Notes under the pieces: model-generated
Told to the model about the DNA's origin: nothing
Databases searched by the model: none
What the model saw: the letters and a program-made list of their open reading frames with translations, nothing else
Shown here: piece after piece, positions 51,521 through 63,635 of the stretch
Layout of the letters: each line of letters starts with the position of its first letter
Numbering within the stretch: position 1 is the first letter of the stretch
From: Marisa cornuarietis
Taxonomy: Eukaryota > Mollusca > Gastropoda > Architaenioglossa > Ampullariidae
DNA length: 64,000 bases
Direction: 5' to 3'
NCBI GenBank assembly: GCA_004794655.1
Contig: SMMW01000575.1
Span: 8,520,001 to 8,584,000 of the forward strand
Position numbers and translations under genes: made by a program

Positions 51521-52365
51521 TGAATACGAACGCCTCAGCGTCAGCGAGCGATTTTTGTTCTTGGGTAGTCCAGTTTCCTTCCAGCTCAGGCATCCTTCTT
51601 ACCACCCCCTTCAACTCCCCAATTTCCAAAGAGTATGAAGTCACCAAAAACTGAACAACAACTAATAAATTAAGCATGTCTGATATTTTACATATTCTGA
51701 TTATATGATTTTTTTATTAACACACGTCCATTTTTTCTCTCTCTCTCTCTTACTTCCTGTGATCGCTACTTCATTCTGCACGTTCGTTATTTGCCTAGCA
51801 TGTGGTAGCGGAAGGTTTTATTTAAGAACATGAGTGAGCCTTCTAAAGTCTACGAGAAATCGATTTCGGGTAGAATTACTCGTTCAGATTATGTCGGCAA
51901 GCGTCGTGCCGTGTGTGACGGAGGAAAGACAGCAGTAAAGTCTTCTATATCAGCATGTCGCCTGCATCGTTGTCATGGTAAATGTGAGTGATCCGTGACA
52001 GTTGGAGCTTTGGCCAGTTTCAAATTGAGGTCCATGACATGTCATTGTTTTTTTTTTACTACCCCCCACCCACACTCCTTTCATCTAGAGTAATTTCCAC
52101 GGTGGTTCAACACAATAAGACAGCCACGGAAAGAAATGACCACTTTAGCAACTTTTAGTAGTAATGGTAGGGATGGGAAGAGTAGGACTGCTAGAAGGAA
52201 AGGAAGAATAAGAACAAGAAATAAGTGGGAGAATAAGAACAAGAAGCTCATAACTACAGCGTAGTATCCTAGCCTCCAGGTAGGTTTGCTGATATATTTT
52301 CTGTCTATCCCCAACCTTCCTCCTTTTTAAATGTTAAGACTGTCAGGTTATCTTAGTTCTCTCTA
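51521..52365. other. Non-coding stretch, nothing recognised
   Basis: A short CT run near 51735-51750 and a T homopolymer near 52050. No gene recognised. Confidence 0.5.
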
Positions 52366-52937
52366 TAATAAGACCTCTACATACGAGTGAACCAATATAC
52401 GAGTAAATCGAGATACGAACCAAAAATTCGTGGAAATGTTGTTCTTTCTTACGAGCAGAAATTCGATATACGAGCTCGAGTCATTTATATGTCGTAGCGG
52501 AAAGACATAAAAAAGAATGTAGTCTCAGTGACAATCTAAATGTTTCAAGTTACAAACAGTGTAAATAGTTTTGTCTCATCAGCTGATTCATTCAACACCC
52601 GTCTGCTCTCCGGATCCCTCCCTCTTCCCCCGCCATCTGCGTACCTCCGTTATCGACAGTCTTTGTCTCCTTCAAGGTAAGATTGATAAATATAATCTAT
52701 TCTTTATTATTTTATTATGTATATCATTTATATTTTGTGCTATTAATGTTTACTATATAGTACTGTATATTATACAGTATTTACATATAAATTGTGTTAT
52801 TGTGGGAGGGTTGGAACGCATTAATCCTATTTATTTATATGGGAAAAATAGTTTTAATATTTAATAATTAATAATTAGTTTTTTATATGCGAGCTCGGTT
52901 GTGGAACGGATTAAACTCGTATGTAGAGGTACCACTG
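52366..52937. mobile_element. pogo/Tigger-like non-autonomous DNA transposon
   Basis: The right end, reverse-complemented, reads CAGTGGTACCTCTACATACG. The left end keeps ACCTCTACATACGAGT, but its outermost bases are mutated. Sub-terminal ATACGAG units recur on the left, and a GGAACG-ATTAATCC block near the right end is typical of Tigger-like elements. The right terminus shares CAGTGGTACC with the element at 17848. No transposase frame remains in about 572 bp. Confidence 0.65.
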
Positions 52938-53634
52938 TCAATGTATTTTCTCCGTCCTCCGTCATGTCCTCTGTCAGGATTACGCCTACTTCCATAAGAC
53001 ACACTATAAGGCTGCGAAAATATCTTGAACAAGATCTGTCCATCCGCTTATTCATGTAAGCCGTCATCCAGAATATTAATCAAGTTTATAAAGTGGAATA
53101 GGTCAGAGCTGCTGGGCAGACTCAGGGCAGACATTTTAATGTTGTTGCAAGTGGTGTCCCTGACCTGACAGTTTTGATGTGGCCATCGTTTTTGCTTTTC
53201 TGCTTGGATTTGCTGTGCTTGTTGTGCCTATCGTACCAGCCTGCACTTTTTGATGATGTCGTTGGCATTGTGCTGGACTGTGTACTTGCCTGTGGTCTTG
53301 GGTTTTTTCTTTCCTGATGTCAACTATCTCATCGCCGTTAGTCTTCTCTGGCTAGCGCCATCACAGTTTCTTCATTTGAACAAGTCGTCTCTGAGATAGA
53401 CTTTACATCATAGCCAAACAGTCGTATGTTTCAACCTTTGAGTGTAATTTCTGCTTTGTGTTCGTGTAGAAATTCTCCTGACGATATGACCTGCGTTTCT
53501 GATTATTGATCAGTTCTGCTCTAGTCACGTGACTTTCCGATCTGCCGATCTGTCTCATTGACATCTTGGTCTATGAATGTTAATCGGCAGAAGAACGACC
53601 TGGTATTCCCATTAACTTCACAGAGAGAGCCATA

Positions 53635-53636
<2 letters not shown>
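52938..53636. other. Non-coding stretch, nothing recognised
   Basis: Few open frames and no repeat family recognised. Confidence 0.5.

Positions 53637-53704
<68 letters not shown>
53637..53704. repeat. Microsatellite (GT)n
   Basis: About 34 GT units. A short ATT run follows at 53754-53773. Confidence 0.98.
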
Positions 53705-53706
<2 letters not shown>

Positions 53707-53834
53707 CATTGCTTGGAGAGCCTGGCTGGAACGCCGTCCTCCAAAAATCTTACAATTATTATTATTATTATTGTTTGAGAGCGGTGATTATCTTCTTTCC
53801 CTCGATGTCTTTACTAACACATTATTATAAGGGT

Positions 53835-53965
53835 GCTCAGGTACCCATTCAACGAATGGGTAAAATAAGGGGAAGTTACAGGCGTCAAACAGGAGTCGAA
53901 CCGTTTAGTGTGGACGCCTTCGTGTTCGATTCTCTAACCATTCGGCAATCTCTTCCCCATTTATC
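53835..53965 (-). repeat. tRNA-derived SINE, second family
   Basis: On the minus strand there is an A-box-like TGCCGAATGGTTAGAGAATC and a B-box-like CGGTTCGACTCC. Then come TGTTTGACGCCTGTAACTT, a TTTTACCCATTCG block and GGGTACCTGAGCACCC. The body differs from the family at 30955, so I treat it as a separate SINE family. Confidence 0.65.
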
Positions 53966-54193
53966 AGCCGATACATCATCTGTTTAGTCAATAATTAATC
54001 AGGTCTATTAATCAGCCATTAGTTCAATCATTAGTCAATCAGGCAGCTCAGCGACTGATAACGTGATAGAGAAATTAAGCAAAGAAGACGACCATGTCTC
54101 TCTAAATCCAACATTCATCAGCTGTAACCCCTTCCCCAGCCTCCAACTGCGAATATCGTCGAGTTATCCTCATCGAACGGCCCGTGATTTTAA

Positions 54194-54560
54194 GGGGTCT
54201 AGTGGGGTCCGATTTCTTTTTCAAATGACTGGGTAAAGCTACTTCTCCCCCAAATTTGGGTGAGTAACACTTCTGCTTTCGATAAACACGCTTACAAACC
54301 AAGGAACAGAAAGAAGTCAAGAATACGTGTAAAAATAGCGCTTGTATACGTTTACTTATGTGTGAAGCTCTCAGCAAATCGAAAACCTGTATCATTTGTA
54401 GATTGCGCCTAACTGGGTACAAACGTGACGTCACGAGTTGGACATCTTTGTGCGTGATGTTTGTAGGCGTGTATCTCAACATCAGAAAGTAGGTATGTTA
54501 GACCGAGCCTTACCCAGTCATCAGGAAACAAAAAGCAATCAGCACCCCACTAGTCCTCTA
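54194..54560. mobile_element. TTAA-associated inverted-repeat element
   Basis: The left end GGGGTCTAGTGGGGTCCGAT continues to CTTTTTCAAATGACTGGGTAA. The right end, reverse-complemented, gives AGAGGACTAGTGGGGTGCTG, then ATTGCTTTTTG and GATGACTGGGTAA. The inverted repeat is about 50 bp. TTAA sits immediately left (54190-54193) and a degraded CTAAA on the right. TTAA target duplication is the signature of piggyBac-type transposition, which makes this a possible non-autonomous piggyBac relative. A TGACGTCA palindrome lies inside at 54426. Confidence 0.6.
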
Positions 54561-55260
54561 AAACTAAACCGAGAAACTACTCAGCCCTACAGGCAGTCAG
54601 CGGAAGAGACAGATGGTCCAGGCAGATCCCCGCAGCCTCCCTCCTACCCCGTGATACTAGCCACTACGTGGGTGGGGTGGAGGGGTGGGTGCGTGCATGC
54701 GTCGCAAACAATGAAAGCCGACTCCACCACAACACCACCGACGTTACCTCTACCACCACCACCACCACCGCCGCCACTGCCACCATTGACGCGGGCTGAG
54801 CGCGGCAGGAGCGGCAGGCGGGCTCGCACTGGTAGATCAATCGGCAGACGACAGTTTTTCACGGCGGCCGAGTGGAGGTGGGATGCGCTAGTGTTCAAGG
54901 CACAAGTCCGCGGCTGCTGCCTTCTCCACTCAAAAGGTAGATAACCCCATCCTTTCACAACCGCTGCTCCCGCGGTCCCAACCTCTCACCTCCAAAGCAC
55001 CTCTACCCCACCAACCCCTTCCTCTTTTTTGTGAAGCACCACGCAAAGGGGTATCATCGTTTCGAGACTCGGATACGACGCTTGCAAGATTTTGGGGGAA
55101 ACGGACAGTTTCCAGTGGGAAAACTAGCAGACAGCAAGCGCCACCGTGCGTGCCCCCCCCCTCACTTAGCTGCAGTTGTGGAAGGATGTATGGAAAGTGC
55201 AGTGATCTCTGATGGCTATGTACAAGCTAGGGAGTCCACCATTACCGCCGCTTAGTCACA
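54561..55260. other. GC-rich patch with proline-rich frame, not called
   Basis: About 54640-54960 is GC-rich, with a CCA/CCG run at about 54751-54780. The plus-strand frame 54438-54944 encodes a Pro run and an Arg-rich segment and ends at a weak donor-like AAAAGGTAGAT. It could mark a promoter or first exon, but I recognise no protein. Confidence 0.35.
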
Positions 55261-56904
55261 GCGGTAGTCCTTCAGCATTCAGTGGCGAACAGTAAGGGAT
55301 GGTTTTTATTTTTCGAACTTTTGCTTGATGCTTCGATGTTGTTGTTGTTGAACGATTAGTAATTTCCTCTGCTGTCACTAATATTCTAATTATAACAATT
55401 TTTCGCGGACACTACGTCATTTGATAATAGAAGAGATCTGCAATGAAACAGCAACATCTATTTTTTTTAATGATTGAGAATGTTTCTCAGTAGAGTGTGT
55501 TTCTTGACAAGCCATGTCCCCTGCAAGTTCAGTTTTGCCTTAGAAAAATCGTCCCCTCTTCCTGTTACTCTTAATATTCTCGATATTCAGTCTCGTCATT
55601 TTGAGCCTGTCATCTGTCTTCACAAAGACGAAAAAACACCCGGGGTATCGGCAACAGCACATCAGCAAATCAGTTCCTGTGAAAGATTGCGTTTTTGCTG
55701 TCATACGAGAAATGTCTCTAATGGAAGAGCGAGAAAGGTAAAAAGACAAAACTCGACAGTGATGCGAGAAATAAGGTTTTAACAAGTAAATTTTCGAAAC
55801 TAACGCTTTTTCAGTTTAAGTTGACGCATCCCTACATTGCAAAACAAAGAATTACTAGTGTTTCTGACGCGCGGTTTCTTCACGATCAAGGTCTCTGCTT
55901 TTCAAATTTTTCATTAATTAAAATGATAACAGTTTTGTCGGTTGATTAAATTTTGAAACACGATGTTTTTGCCACGAATATGCATTGATGTCAAGTTGAT
56001 GCTCGTCATTCGCTCAAATTGTGTACTGGGGAGGCAGTGGGTGGGGAGGACCGATGGTGCGGTATTATTATAATGGCTTCCTGTCAGCACTCGATACTCG
56101 TACTAATTAAATCGCAAAAAACCACGAACAAGGATGATAGAGATAATATGTATCAAGATATGTAGGGAGAGAGAGAGATGCAGGTGTGCGAATTAGTCCA
56201 CAAAATGGATTCTTCTCGGTTGCGAGATCTATAAATCTGTTTTCCTTCTGCATTTTTAACATTTACTAAATCAGCTTAACTACTGTTTGTCTCTTCACCA
56301 TACATAACAGCCACTCGTCTCAAAATGCTTCGAATCAGCGGAAGTAGTTTCCAGAAACACTGTCTTCTTGTATGAGGGTGTATGAAGATGTAATAAATTT
56401 CTATCGCAGTGTGTGAATATACGTCAATGTCAGTTATCAATCTCGAAGCAGGTTGCTGACATATTGTACGAACGGCACTAAATTTGTTTTCCCCTTGCTG
56501 TTCAGAAAAAGGACAATGTCTCGTTGCAATGGAAATACTTTCGCTTATTGGCAAAGTTCTTAGACAGGGTTCTGGGCCCGTGGTGCCGGTGAAATACAAA
56601 ACTGACATGATGTCTGCGACGTAGGAGAGGGTCTGGGCTCGCTCTGGGAATCGGTGATGAGGCCTTAGTGGACGGTCGGCGCCTAGTTATTGCCCTCTTT
56701 GTCTTCAAAACCTCGCATGGCATTTATTTGATGCGTGGGGGCCTCGTGCTGGCAAGTCAGAGTATTAAACAAGCCTGGCTTTATGCTGCGTAGGTGACTG
56801 AGAAATAATAGTTCTTGGGTGAGGAGCGCTTCGAAGCTAAACGACACTTTAACGGTCTCGGTCTCTTGCTTTCCTCTTCTCCTTTTATTGCTACTGCGCG
56901 CGCT

Positions 56905-56948
<44 letters not shown>

Positions 56949-58860
56949 AGAGCTCTTGTGTCTACAAGGGAATGGAAGAAGGAGCGAGAATTTTCTGTGC
57001 ATGTGTGTCTTTATGTGTATGCAATGTGCGCGCATGTGTCTTTCTATCTCTCTCTCTCTTGCTCTTTTCGCTTAATGAAATATCTCAAGACAACATATCG
57101 ACAAAACCATATGACATAAGCACATACATACGGACACATGCGCACGCATCTACAAACATACACACACGTACATATGAATATGTACAAATGGGCGCTTATA
57201 TCCACAGAACTCACCATTATTATTCATTTTTTTCAGTTTTCCTCTTTACCATTGTGTCGCGTCCTTGGGTTTTTGTTGTTGTTGTTGTTGTTTTTTTTTT
57301 GGGGGGGGGAGTCTCTTTTTCTTTGCAGATTGCTCATCAAGACACAATCATTGTTGATGTAGCTTGTTATTTATTAATGATGTGTCACAAAGTCTCTATC
57401 CTTATTAGAATATGCAAGTCAGCACGAGGGTTCAATTGGCGTGACCGCACGTGAGGTAAAAGGTCGAGGTCGGGTTAATGAGATCTGTTGGCAGATGGTA
57501 TAGTGACCATTAAGATCTCGACAGAAGGCACTTCCGGCATAGCGCAGATACAACTGCAGTCTGGCATATGTACCTGAGTGTTAGATAATCTGGGCTCGCA
57601 TAGTTGAAGTATGCTTATCCAGCCTGTCAGTCTGCTGCGGCTGAGTAAATCTCTCAGCCCACATAGACTTAAACTCGTATTCTAGTTAACACTTACTTTC
57701 GCTTATTCACTTTTTCCTTATTGTTAACTTGGTTCAGTGTAAAGTCCGATGAGCTACCGGTCCAGTAGACCTACTCATATCAATTTAATTTATTTGTGCC
57801 ATACTTACTTATCTCTTTCACAACGTCATTCATTGTCAGTATTGCTTAGACTTCGAAGAAGTGATAGTGTTGATTGTTCTTCTTAGAATGGAGTCCTTGC
57901 ACGCCATTCAACAGATTTGAAGTAATAACTGATCTTTCCTCTGGTCTAATGCCTTCTTTTGTTCTTCACATCCTTCTGAGGTTTGAGAAGCTGGATAACA
58001 TCACGGTTGTTCCCGGTAAGATAACGGCAATACGTCATACACTGCAACGTCCCGCTTTTCTAGGGAGAGTGCTTCTACCAAAGGGAGATTTCACACTAGT
58101 GGGATGGCGATTTAAGGTTTGTCTAGGGAGAGTTACTGTTCGGTGAAGCTGTAGCTCTTGTGATGGTGTCCTTGATAATTTTCTTCCTCTGGAGTCTGTT
58201 AAGTTAGCAGTGTGTCGGCAAGAATAACTGTACTTGTTCGTGTAAATTGTCGCAACGTAAATTCTCGAAAGGTGTTTAGTTTTTGGCGTGGGATATTTTG
58301 TGTTATCTGTTTTGGCTGTAATGCAAATGTAGCTCTTCTCTTACTCATTATTTATTTGCTCTATCGTAAACAGAGTCCAACACTGTTTTACTTGAGGACT
58401 GTTCCTGCTGAGTGTAGCCGCACATTAAAAAAAAAGCAGTTGTGTGTAAACTTTGGCATTTGTCTTGATGATATTTATAGGAAAACCTGAACAAGTATGT
58501 TCACAAAAGCGCGTGTGGATACACAGAAGGCTTCGGGTATCAAGTCATCGACCTGGGGTCGATTGCATGTGTGGTCTTGAAAGTAAGTCTGACGTTGCCG
58601 GTCTCAGGTGTGTCAAAGTTTGGTCTGAATAGTCGATTTGCCACTTTAGATAGGTCACTTGAGACTCATCTTTAAGACCTCACTTCCAAAGTCTCGTGTT
58701 TCTGGGTATGTTAAAGTGAATTACATCAGAAGAAACTACGCCCTCTGTTGTCCAAGAATTTCGTCTACATTTACAAATTACGAAACGAAAAGAATATGCA
58801 GTGACCCGAAAAGAACCTCACTTACAATCAACAAAAAAATTAAGTTCACTGAAGTATAAA

Positions 58861-58864
<4 letters not shown>
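55261..58864. other. Non-coding stretch with simple repeats
   Basis: Holds TG then GA runs at about 56905-56949 and a GTT/T/G homopolymer run at about 57271-57309. The 211-codon frame 56819-57454 is built on these repeats. No gene recognised. Confidence 0.5.

Positions 58865-58908
<44 letters not shown>
58865..58908. repeat. Microsatellite (TG)n
   Basis: About 22 TG units. Confidence 0.97.
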
Positions 58909-59585
<677 letters not shown>

Positions 59586-59883
59586 GCATTGTGGGGCTGA
59601 GTTGGAGTAGCAGTCAGACCCGAGCCTGTACTCGATCTCATCAGACTTGAGTCACAGATGACGTCATACATCGTAAATCCTCGCGCTGGGCGGGAGAAAG
59701 CGGTATTTTGGGGAAGAGCAGGAACGTGCCGCCCGTGCAGAAGCACACAGCAAGGATTTCGGAGAATCGATCTCATGTCGCACATTGTCATTAGTGATTC
59801 CCTTTTGCTTTCATGTGATTTTATGTTTGATTGTTTGTTTGTTCTGTTTTTATTCCCCACCTCCCACCACCAAACATAATCAG

Positions 59884-60130
59884 GCCTGGCTTACCTCCCA
59901 CCAGCATCTCGACCTTCACCCCCTTTGACCCTCCGGTTGAGCAGCGCGTCACGCTTTCTGGCGAGCAGCCGGGCTTCTGGAGCATCCTGCATCATATCCT
60001 GTTGAAAGGAAAGTGGGTGGAAAAAAACGGCTTGCGCAAACACGAAGGTGTACCGCCCCCGCCCAGCTACCCCGCTCCCTCACAAACATCATTTATACCT
60101 TTCTACCCCGGGGGCTTTGTCATCGCGTGA
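59884..60130 (+). CDS. Candidate terminal coding exon, unrecognised protein
   Basis: A pyrimidine-rich stretch ending ACATAATCAG makes a good splice acceptor before 59884. From there 81 codons stay open to a TGA at 60128. By my count about two thirds of third codon positions are G or C, against under half at second positions. That contrast is expected of real coding sequence and unusual here. The peptide contains PGFWSILHHILLKGKW and is proline-rich at both ends (VPPPPSYPAP, IPFYPGG). I recognise no domain. An AATAAA lies at 60261, about 130 bp past the stop, a plausible polyadenylation signal. Joining at this acceptor requires a phase-2 intron. No upstream partner exon was identified, so this may be chance. 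Confidence 0.3.
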
Positions 60131-61174
60131 TCGATTGCTCACAGGGTGGACCCTCCCCCGGAGTCAGGCGTGGAGGGAGGATTAATTGCTTAATCTCGCG
60201 AGTTTCGGTGATCAGCTCCACGCTTAGGTATTGCCGCTTAAGTGTCTCGTTTGAGAGGGAAATAAAACAGCCAATCGGGTTGAAGGTTGATAGTCTGCCT
60301 CCTTGTCTTTTGACCTCCTTTCCCTTTGATTTGTCTGTCTTTCTCTCTGTCCTCACTCTCTCCTTTCTTGTCCCTCTAAACTATCCCTTTTCCAAGACCT
60401 CTTTATATGGCTCTTCTTCTCCCTTCTCTCCTTCTCCTCTTCCTCCTGCTCACTTTATTTTTCGTGTAATCTCTGTTTCTCTCTGCGCATGGTTAGAGCC
60501 ATTCCCTAAAACAACGGTAACGTCCCTACCCTAAGGTATTGCTACTGACTCTGTGTGAAGATGTCTGACCTAACGACACTGGTAATGTTTAACCTACCTA
60601 CATCAGATTTACGTGAAGATTCTAGCTACCGTACAGGAAACACATCTAGCCAACCTTACCATCGAGATTTCAGTCTAGCAACGCTAGGGAGGATGAAGAT
60701 ATCTAGTCTCTTAACACTAGTTATGCGTGACTACTCCTGTCTTATACTTACGGTTTAACACACATTCGTATCTAGAATCTTACGTGTTTAAAAATACTCT
60801 CATTAACTCAGGTAGACACACGCACACATATTTTCTCTCTCTATCTCTCTCGTTTGCTGACACACATGTGCGAGCGCGGGTGATATACTTTAGGCACACT
60901 AAATCTCTAGTAGTGTGTGCAGATGTAACATAGTGGGAAAGCTTATTTATCTTTCCTCACCATGTACTGTCATTAACAATTTTATTATTATTTATTTGAG
61001 GTGTATTATTAGCCATAAAACAGTAAGAGAAACAGAGCAGAGATATATCATATAATAACAATCCTATATGTACATTACATGTTGCAAACTGCCATGGAAA
61101 CAACATGGCAAACGAACAACATTCTCATATTACAATAGGTACATGATACTAAAAATATAAAAGGCGTATATAAA
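60131..61174. other. Non-coding stretch, pyrimidine-rich at start
   Basis: About 60300-60480 is pyrimidine-rich, which explains the Ser/Leu/Pro-rich frame 60013-60534. About 60556-60780 has loosely repeated TGAAGAT motifs. The last part, up to 61174, may be the 3' untranslated end of the minus-strand LINE. Confidence 0.5.
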
Positions 61175-61940
61175 TTACTTAAACAATGACAATGGAAGGC
61201 GAATAAGTTGGCTTACATCTATAAGCCTATTAGTAGATTTGCCATTCATCAGCTGGTAACTTTTAAATGCATTCGGGTGGCGCACAAAATACTCTAGAAG
61301 CAGCGCTTCATTCAAGACAGTTAACAAAAGATGGACTCAGAAAGATGTAATGAAAGTCATCAGCTACCTCGTCTAGATAACACAAAGGACGTGTTCCTAA
61401 ATCTTTAAGTAAATCATTATGTTTTAACTGTTGAACAGGTAACCTTTTATTCAGTGGGATCCTAGAGCAGGGGACAACTTTATTAAGTCTCTACATCAAA
61501 CTATTCTTTAAGCATACGGTAAGAAACGCAAACAAAAATGTGTATGTACGACATATACATCCTGTTTCCGTTCTTCAATAAACTGGTTTTTTTTTTAGAC
61601 GTTGAATTGCAATCTTTTTAAATTAACGGGAGGGGGGAAATCTAAAACCAAGATTCCAGATGAAAGAAAGACCTAAGGCATCGAGCAACGAACGAGCTAA
61701 ATCAGGGTAGTTCACATTGTGAGTTATCAATTAAAATAATGCACAGGCGGAACAGGACATAATTTTCGTGCTGCAGAGTTCTGGTCAATAATCTATACCA
61801 CAGGCATACTAACCTAGATTTTGTTGACGCAGGAAAAACACCATGTTCACTCCTCACCAAACTAGTTTTTCACAGTCAGAATCATCTTCATAAACTTCTC
61901 TTGCGTCCAATCACAAAGATCAAGAGGCCTAAAATCCCAG
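61175..61940 (-). pseudogene. Decayed LINE ORF2 C-terminal end
   Basis: Minus-strand segments in different frames line up, in order, with the C-terminal region of a non-LTR retrotransposon polymerase protein. The segment at about 61702-61863 contains VFPASTKSRLVCLWYRLL. That at 61308-61481 contains NKRLPVQQL and then DEVADDFHYIF, like the DE-FHYLF zinc-finger-like motif of such proteins. That at 61175-61291 contains FKSYQLMNGKSTNRL. One expected cysteine of the finger is replaced (LSPSF). Several frameshifts and stops make it non-functional. It is a different LINE type from the plus-strand copy next to it. Confidence 0.55.
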
Positions 61941-62084
61941 ATTTCACTTTCAGACAGTAAAATTGGTTTTATTCATCTATCAAAGACTGCAAATTAAATA
62001 TATTTAAGTGTAGGTCTAGTTTTCTACAATCCTTTATCAATAAGAACATAGCTTTACTTTCAAGTGCAAATTGTAATTGAAAAC

Positions 62085-63635
62085 ATGACATGACACTCGA
62101 TAGACATGTAGCATCTGTCTGTCAGTCTGCCCTCTTTGAGCTCCGTAAGATCAGCGCCATCCGTCATTTTCTCTCTACACGTGCTACCAACACTCTTGTC
62201 TGTGCGTTTGTTCTTTCTCGACTTGACTACTGCAACTCCTTGCTGGCAGGCTGCCCCTCATCCGGGTGGCCGTAAAGCCTGACCAGTGATGCGCGGCCAG
62301 CAGACCAAGAAGCGGCCGTGGGAAAGTTTAGTGTCGGCCAGTCCCCTGAATCGGTCAGCAGAAACAAAGGGGGGACTGGAGACACACCACGTGGAGGCAG
62401 AACATCCGGGCCTCTGCGTGGGAAAAACTACTTCACTTTTCTGAACCACGAGCTGGAGATAGGAGGTCCGTCTCGGAGGAGAGACGTAAAGTTTGTATAT
62501 GTGAGAAAAGATAGTTTTGTGCTGGGGAATTTAGCTTAAATGTGCTAAAGTGTGTTTCACCACCGAACTGTGTATGAGTCTTGGACTCTGTGTATATCTG
62601 GAAAATCGGACTATTGCTTTGTTATTTGAACTTTGAAGGTGTTATGCAAACTGTTCGTCATCTGTGAACAGAGAGATTCACGGATAGTGTCCGGCATCAG
62701 TGACGGCCAGGAAGATAAGTTGTTCAAGAACCCTTTTATCATAAATCTTTAGAATCAGTGTCGGATAGTTATATGATTTACTTTACATGCTGCTCTTTTA
62801 TTTAATTATATTTTTATTATTTTATATTCATTGATTTGGATTTAATACTTATGAGAATGCGTGTATGTGTGTGTTGTAACGAGGTGCGGTGTGTGAGTGA
62901 GTAGTTATCCATTGCGCCACAGACCACACGAAACAAACTCTTTACATCCCTCATTCAGAGACTCCAGAAAGTACAGAACTCCGCTGCACGTCTGATGTTT
63001 AGAGGCACGAAGAGGGACTGTCACTCCTCTCCTTCGTTTTCTACACTGGCTACCCGTCCGTTCTCGCATCCAGTACAAACTGTCTGTGTTGTGTTTTAAT
63101 TTCTTTGCTGGCTCCTGTCCTGACTATTTCTCTGATTTTCTCATCCCTTACGTTCCGGCCAGACAACTACGCTCTTCGTCGGATGACCGTATCCTCACTG
63201 TTCCTCTCACCAGAACAACAACATATGGTCACAGGATGTTTGGTTACTGTGCAGCAAAACAATGGAACTCTCTCCCTTTCCGTATCCGCCACCTTCCTAT
63301 AATTGAATCCTTCAAATCTGCACTGAAAACGCATTACTCCTAACACAGTCCACACAATGCTCGTCCTTCTTACCCTCCCACCTTCTGCTCTTGCTACTTG
63401 TCTACCCATCTTTCTCTGCAGAATCGCTATATTTTGTATGTTTCTGTTACTTGGTGTCTTTTTGTGTTTTCCATCTTTGTTTTCTGTTAGTCGTCAGTAC
63501 TGTCGTTTATTCTTACGCCCCTCGTGTTCTATCCATTTAGTCCATGTCTCTTCCTTGTTTTTAAGCGCTAAGAGCATGCTCTCTATGAGTGTGAATATGC
63601 GCTATAAAACTCTTCCTTTATTATTATTATTATTA
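62085..63635 (+). pseudogene. CR1/L2-like LINE, 5'-truncated and interrupted
   Basis: The first part (62090-62263) encodes RHVASVCQSALFELRKIS and then FVLSRLDYCNSLLAGCP, a conserved segment after the catalytic core of CR1/L2-type reverse transcriptases. The second part (62950-63343) continues with LQKVQNSAARLMF, FLHWLPVRSRIQYKL and AAKQWNSLPFRIRHLP and ends at a stop. A frameshift near 63010-63022, apparently a small deletion, breaks the frame. The 3' untranslated region ends with AAGCGCTAAGAGCATG, a TATGCGC block and a TTA repeat tail (to about 63635), as in the copy at 5880. A 681-bp insertion (62264-62944) splits it. The endonuclease and catalytic reverse transcriptase core are absent. Confidence 0.85.
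62264..62944. mobile_element. Unidentified 681-bp insertion inside the LINE
   Basis: The LINE reading breaks after CATCC (62259-62263) and resumes after a second CATCC (62945-62949), a 5-bp target duplication. The insert starts GGGTGGCCGTAAAG and ends ACAAACTCTTTA, without obvious inverted repeats and without the TG...CA ends of a typical LTR. A frame at 62318-62539 (+) of 73 codons is polar and basic but unrecognised. The second half is AT-rich. It could be a solo long terminal repeat with altered ends, or another class that makes 5-bp duplications. Confidence 0.7.

Noticed and set aside
54102..54482. 126-codon minus-strand frame
   Set aside because: It largely lies within the inverted-repeat element at 54194-54560, has no recognised domain, and its length is near the chance limit.
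56819..57454. 211-codon plus-strand frame
   Set aside because: Built on TG, GA, T and G simple repeats. Hydrophobic valine and leucine runs reflect those repeats and not membrane segments.
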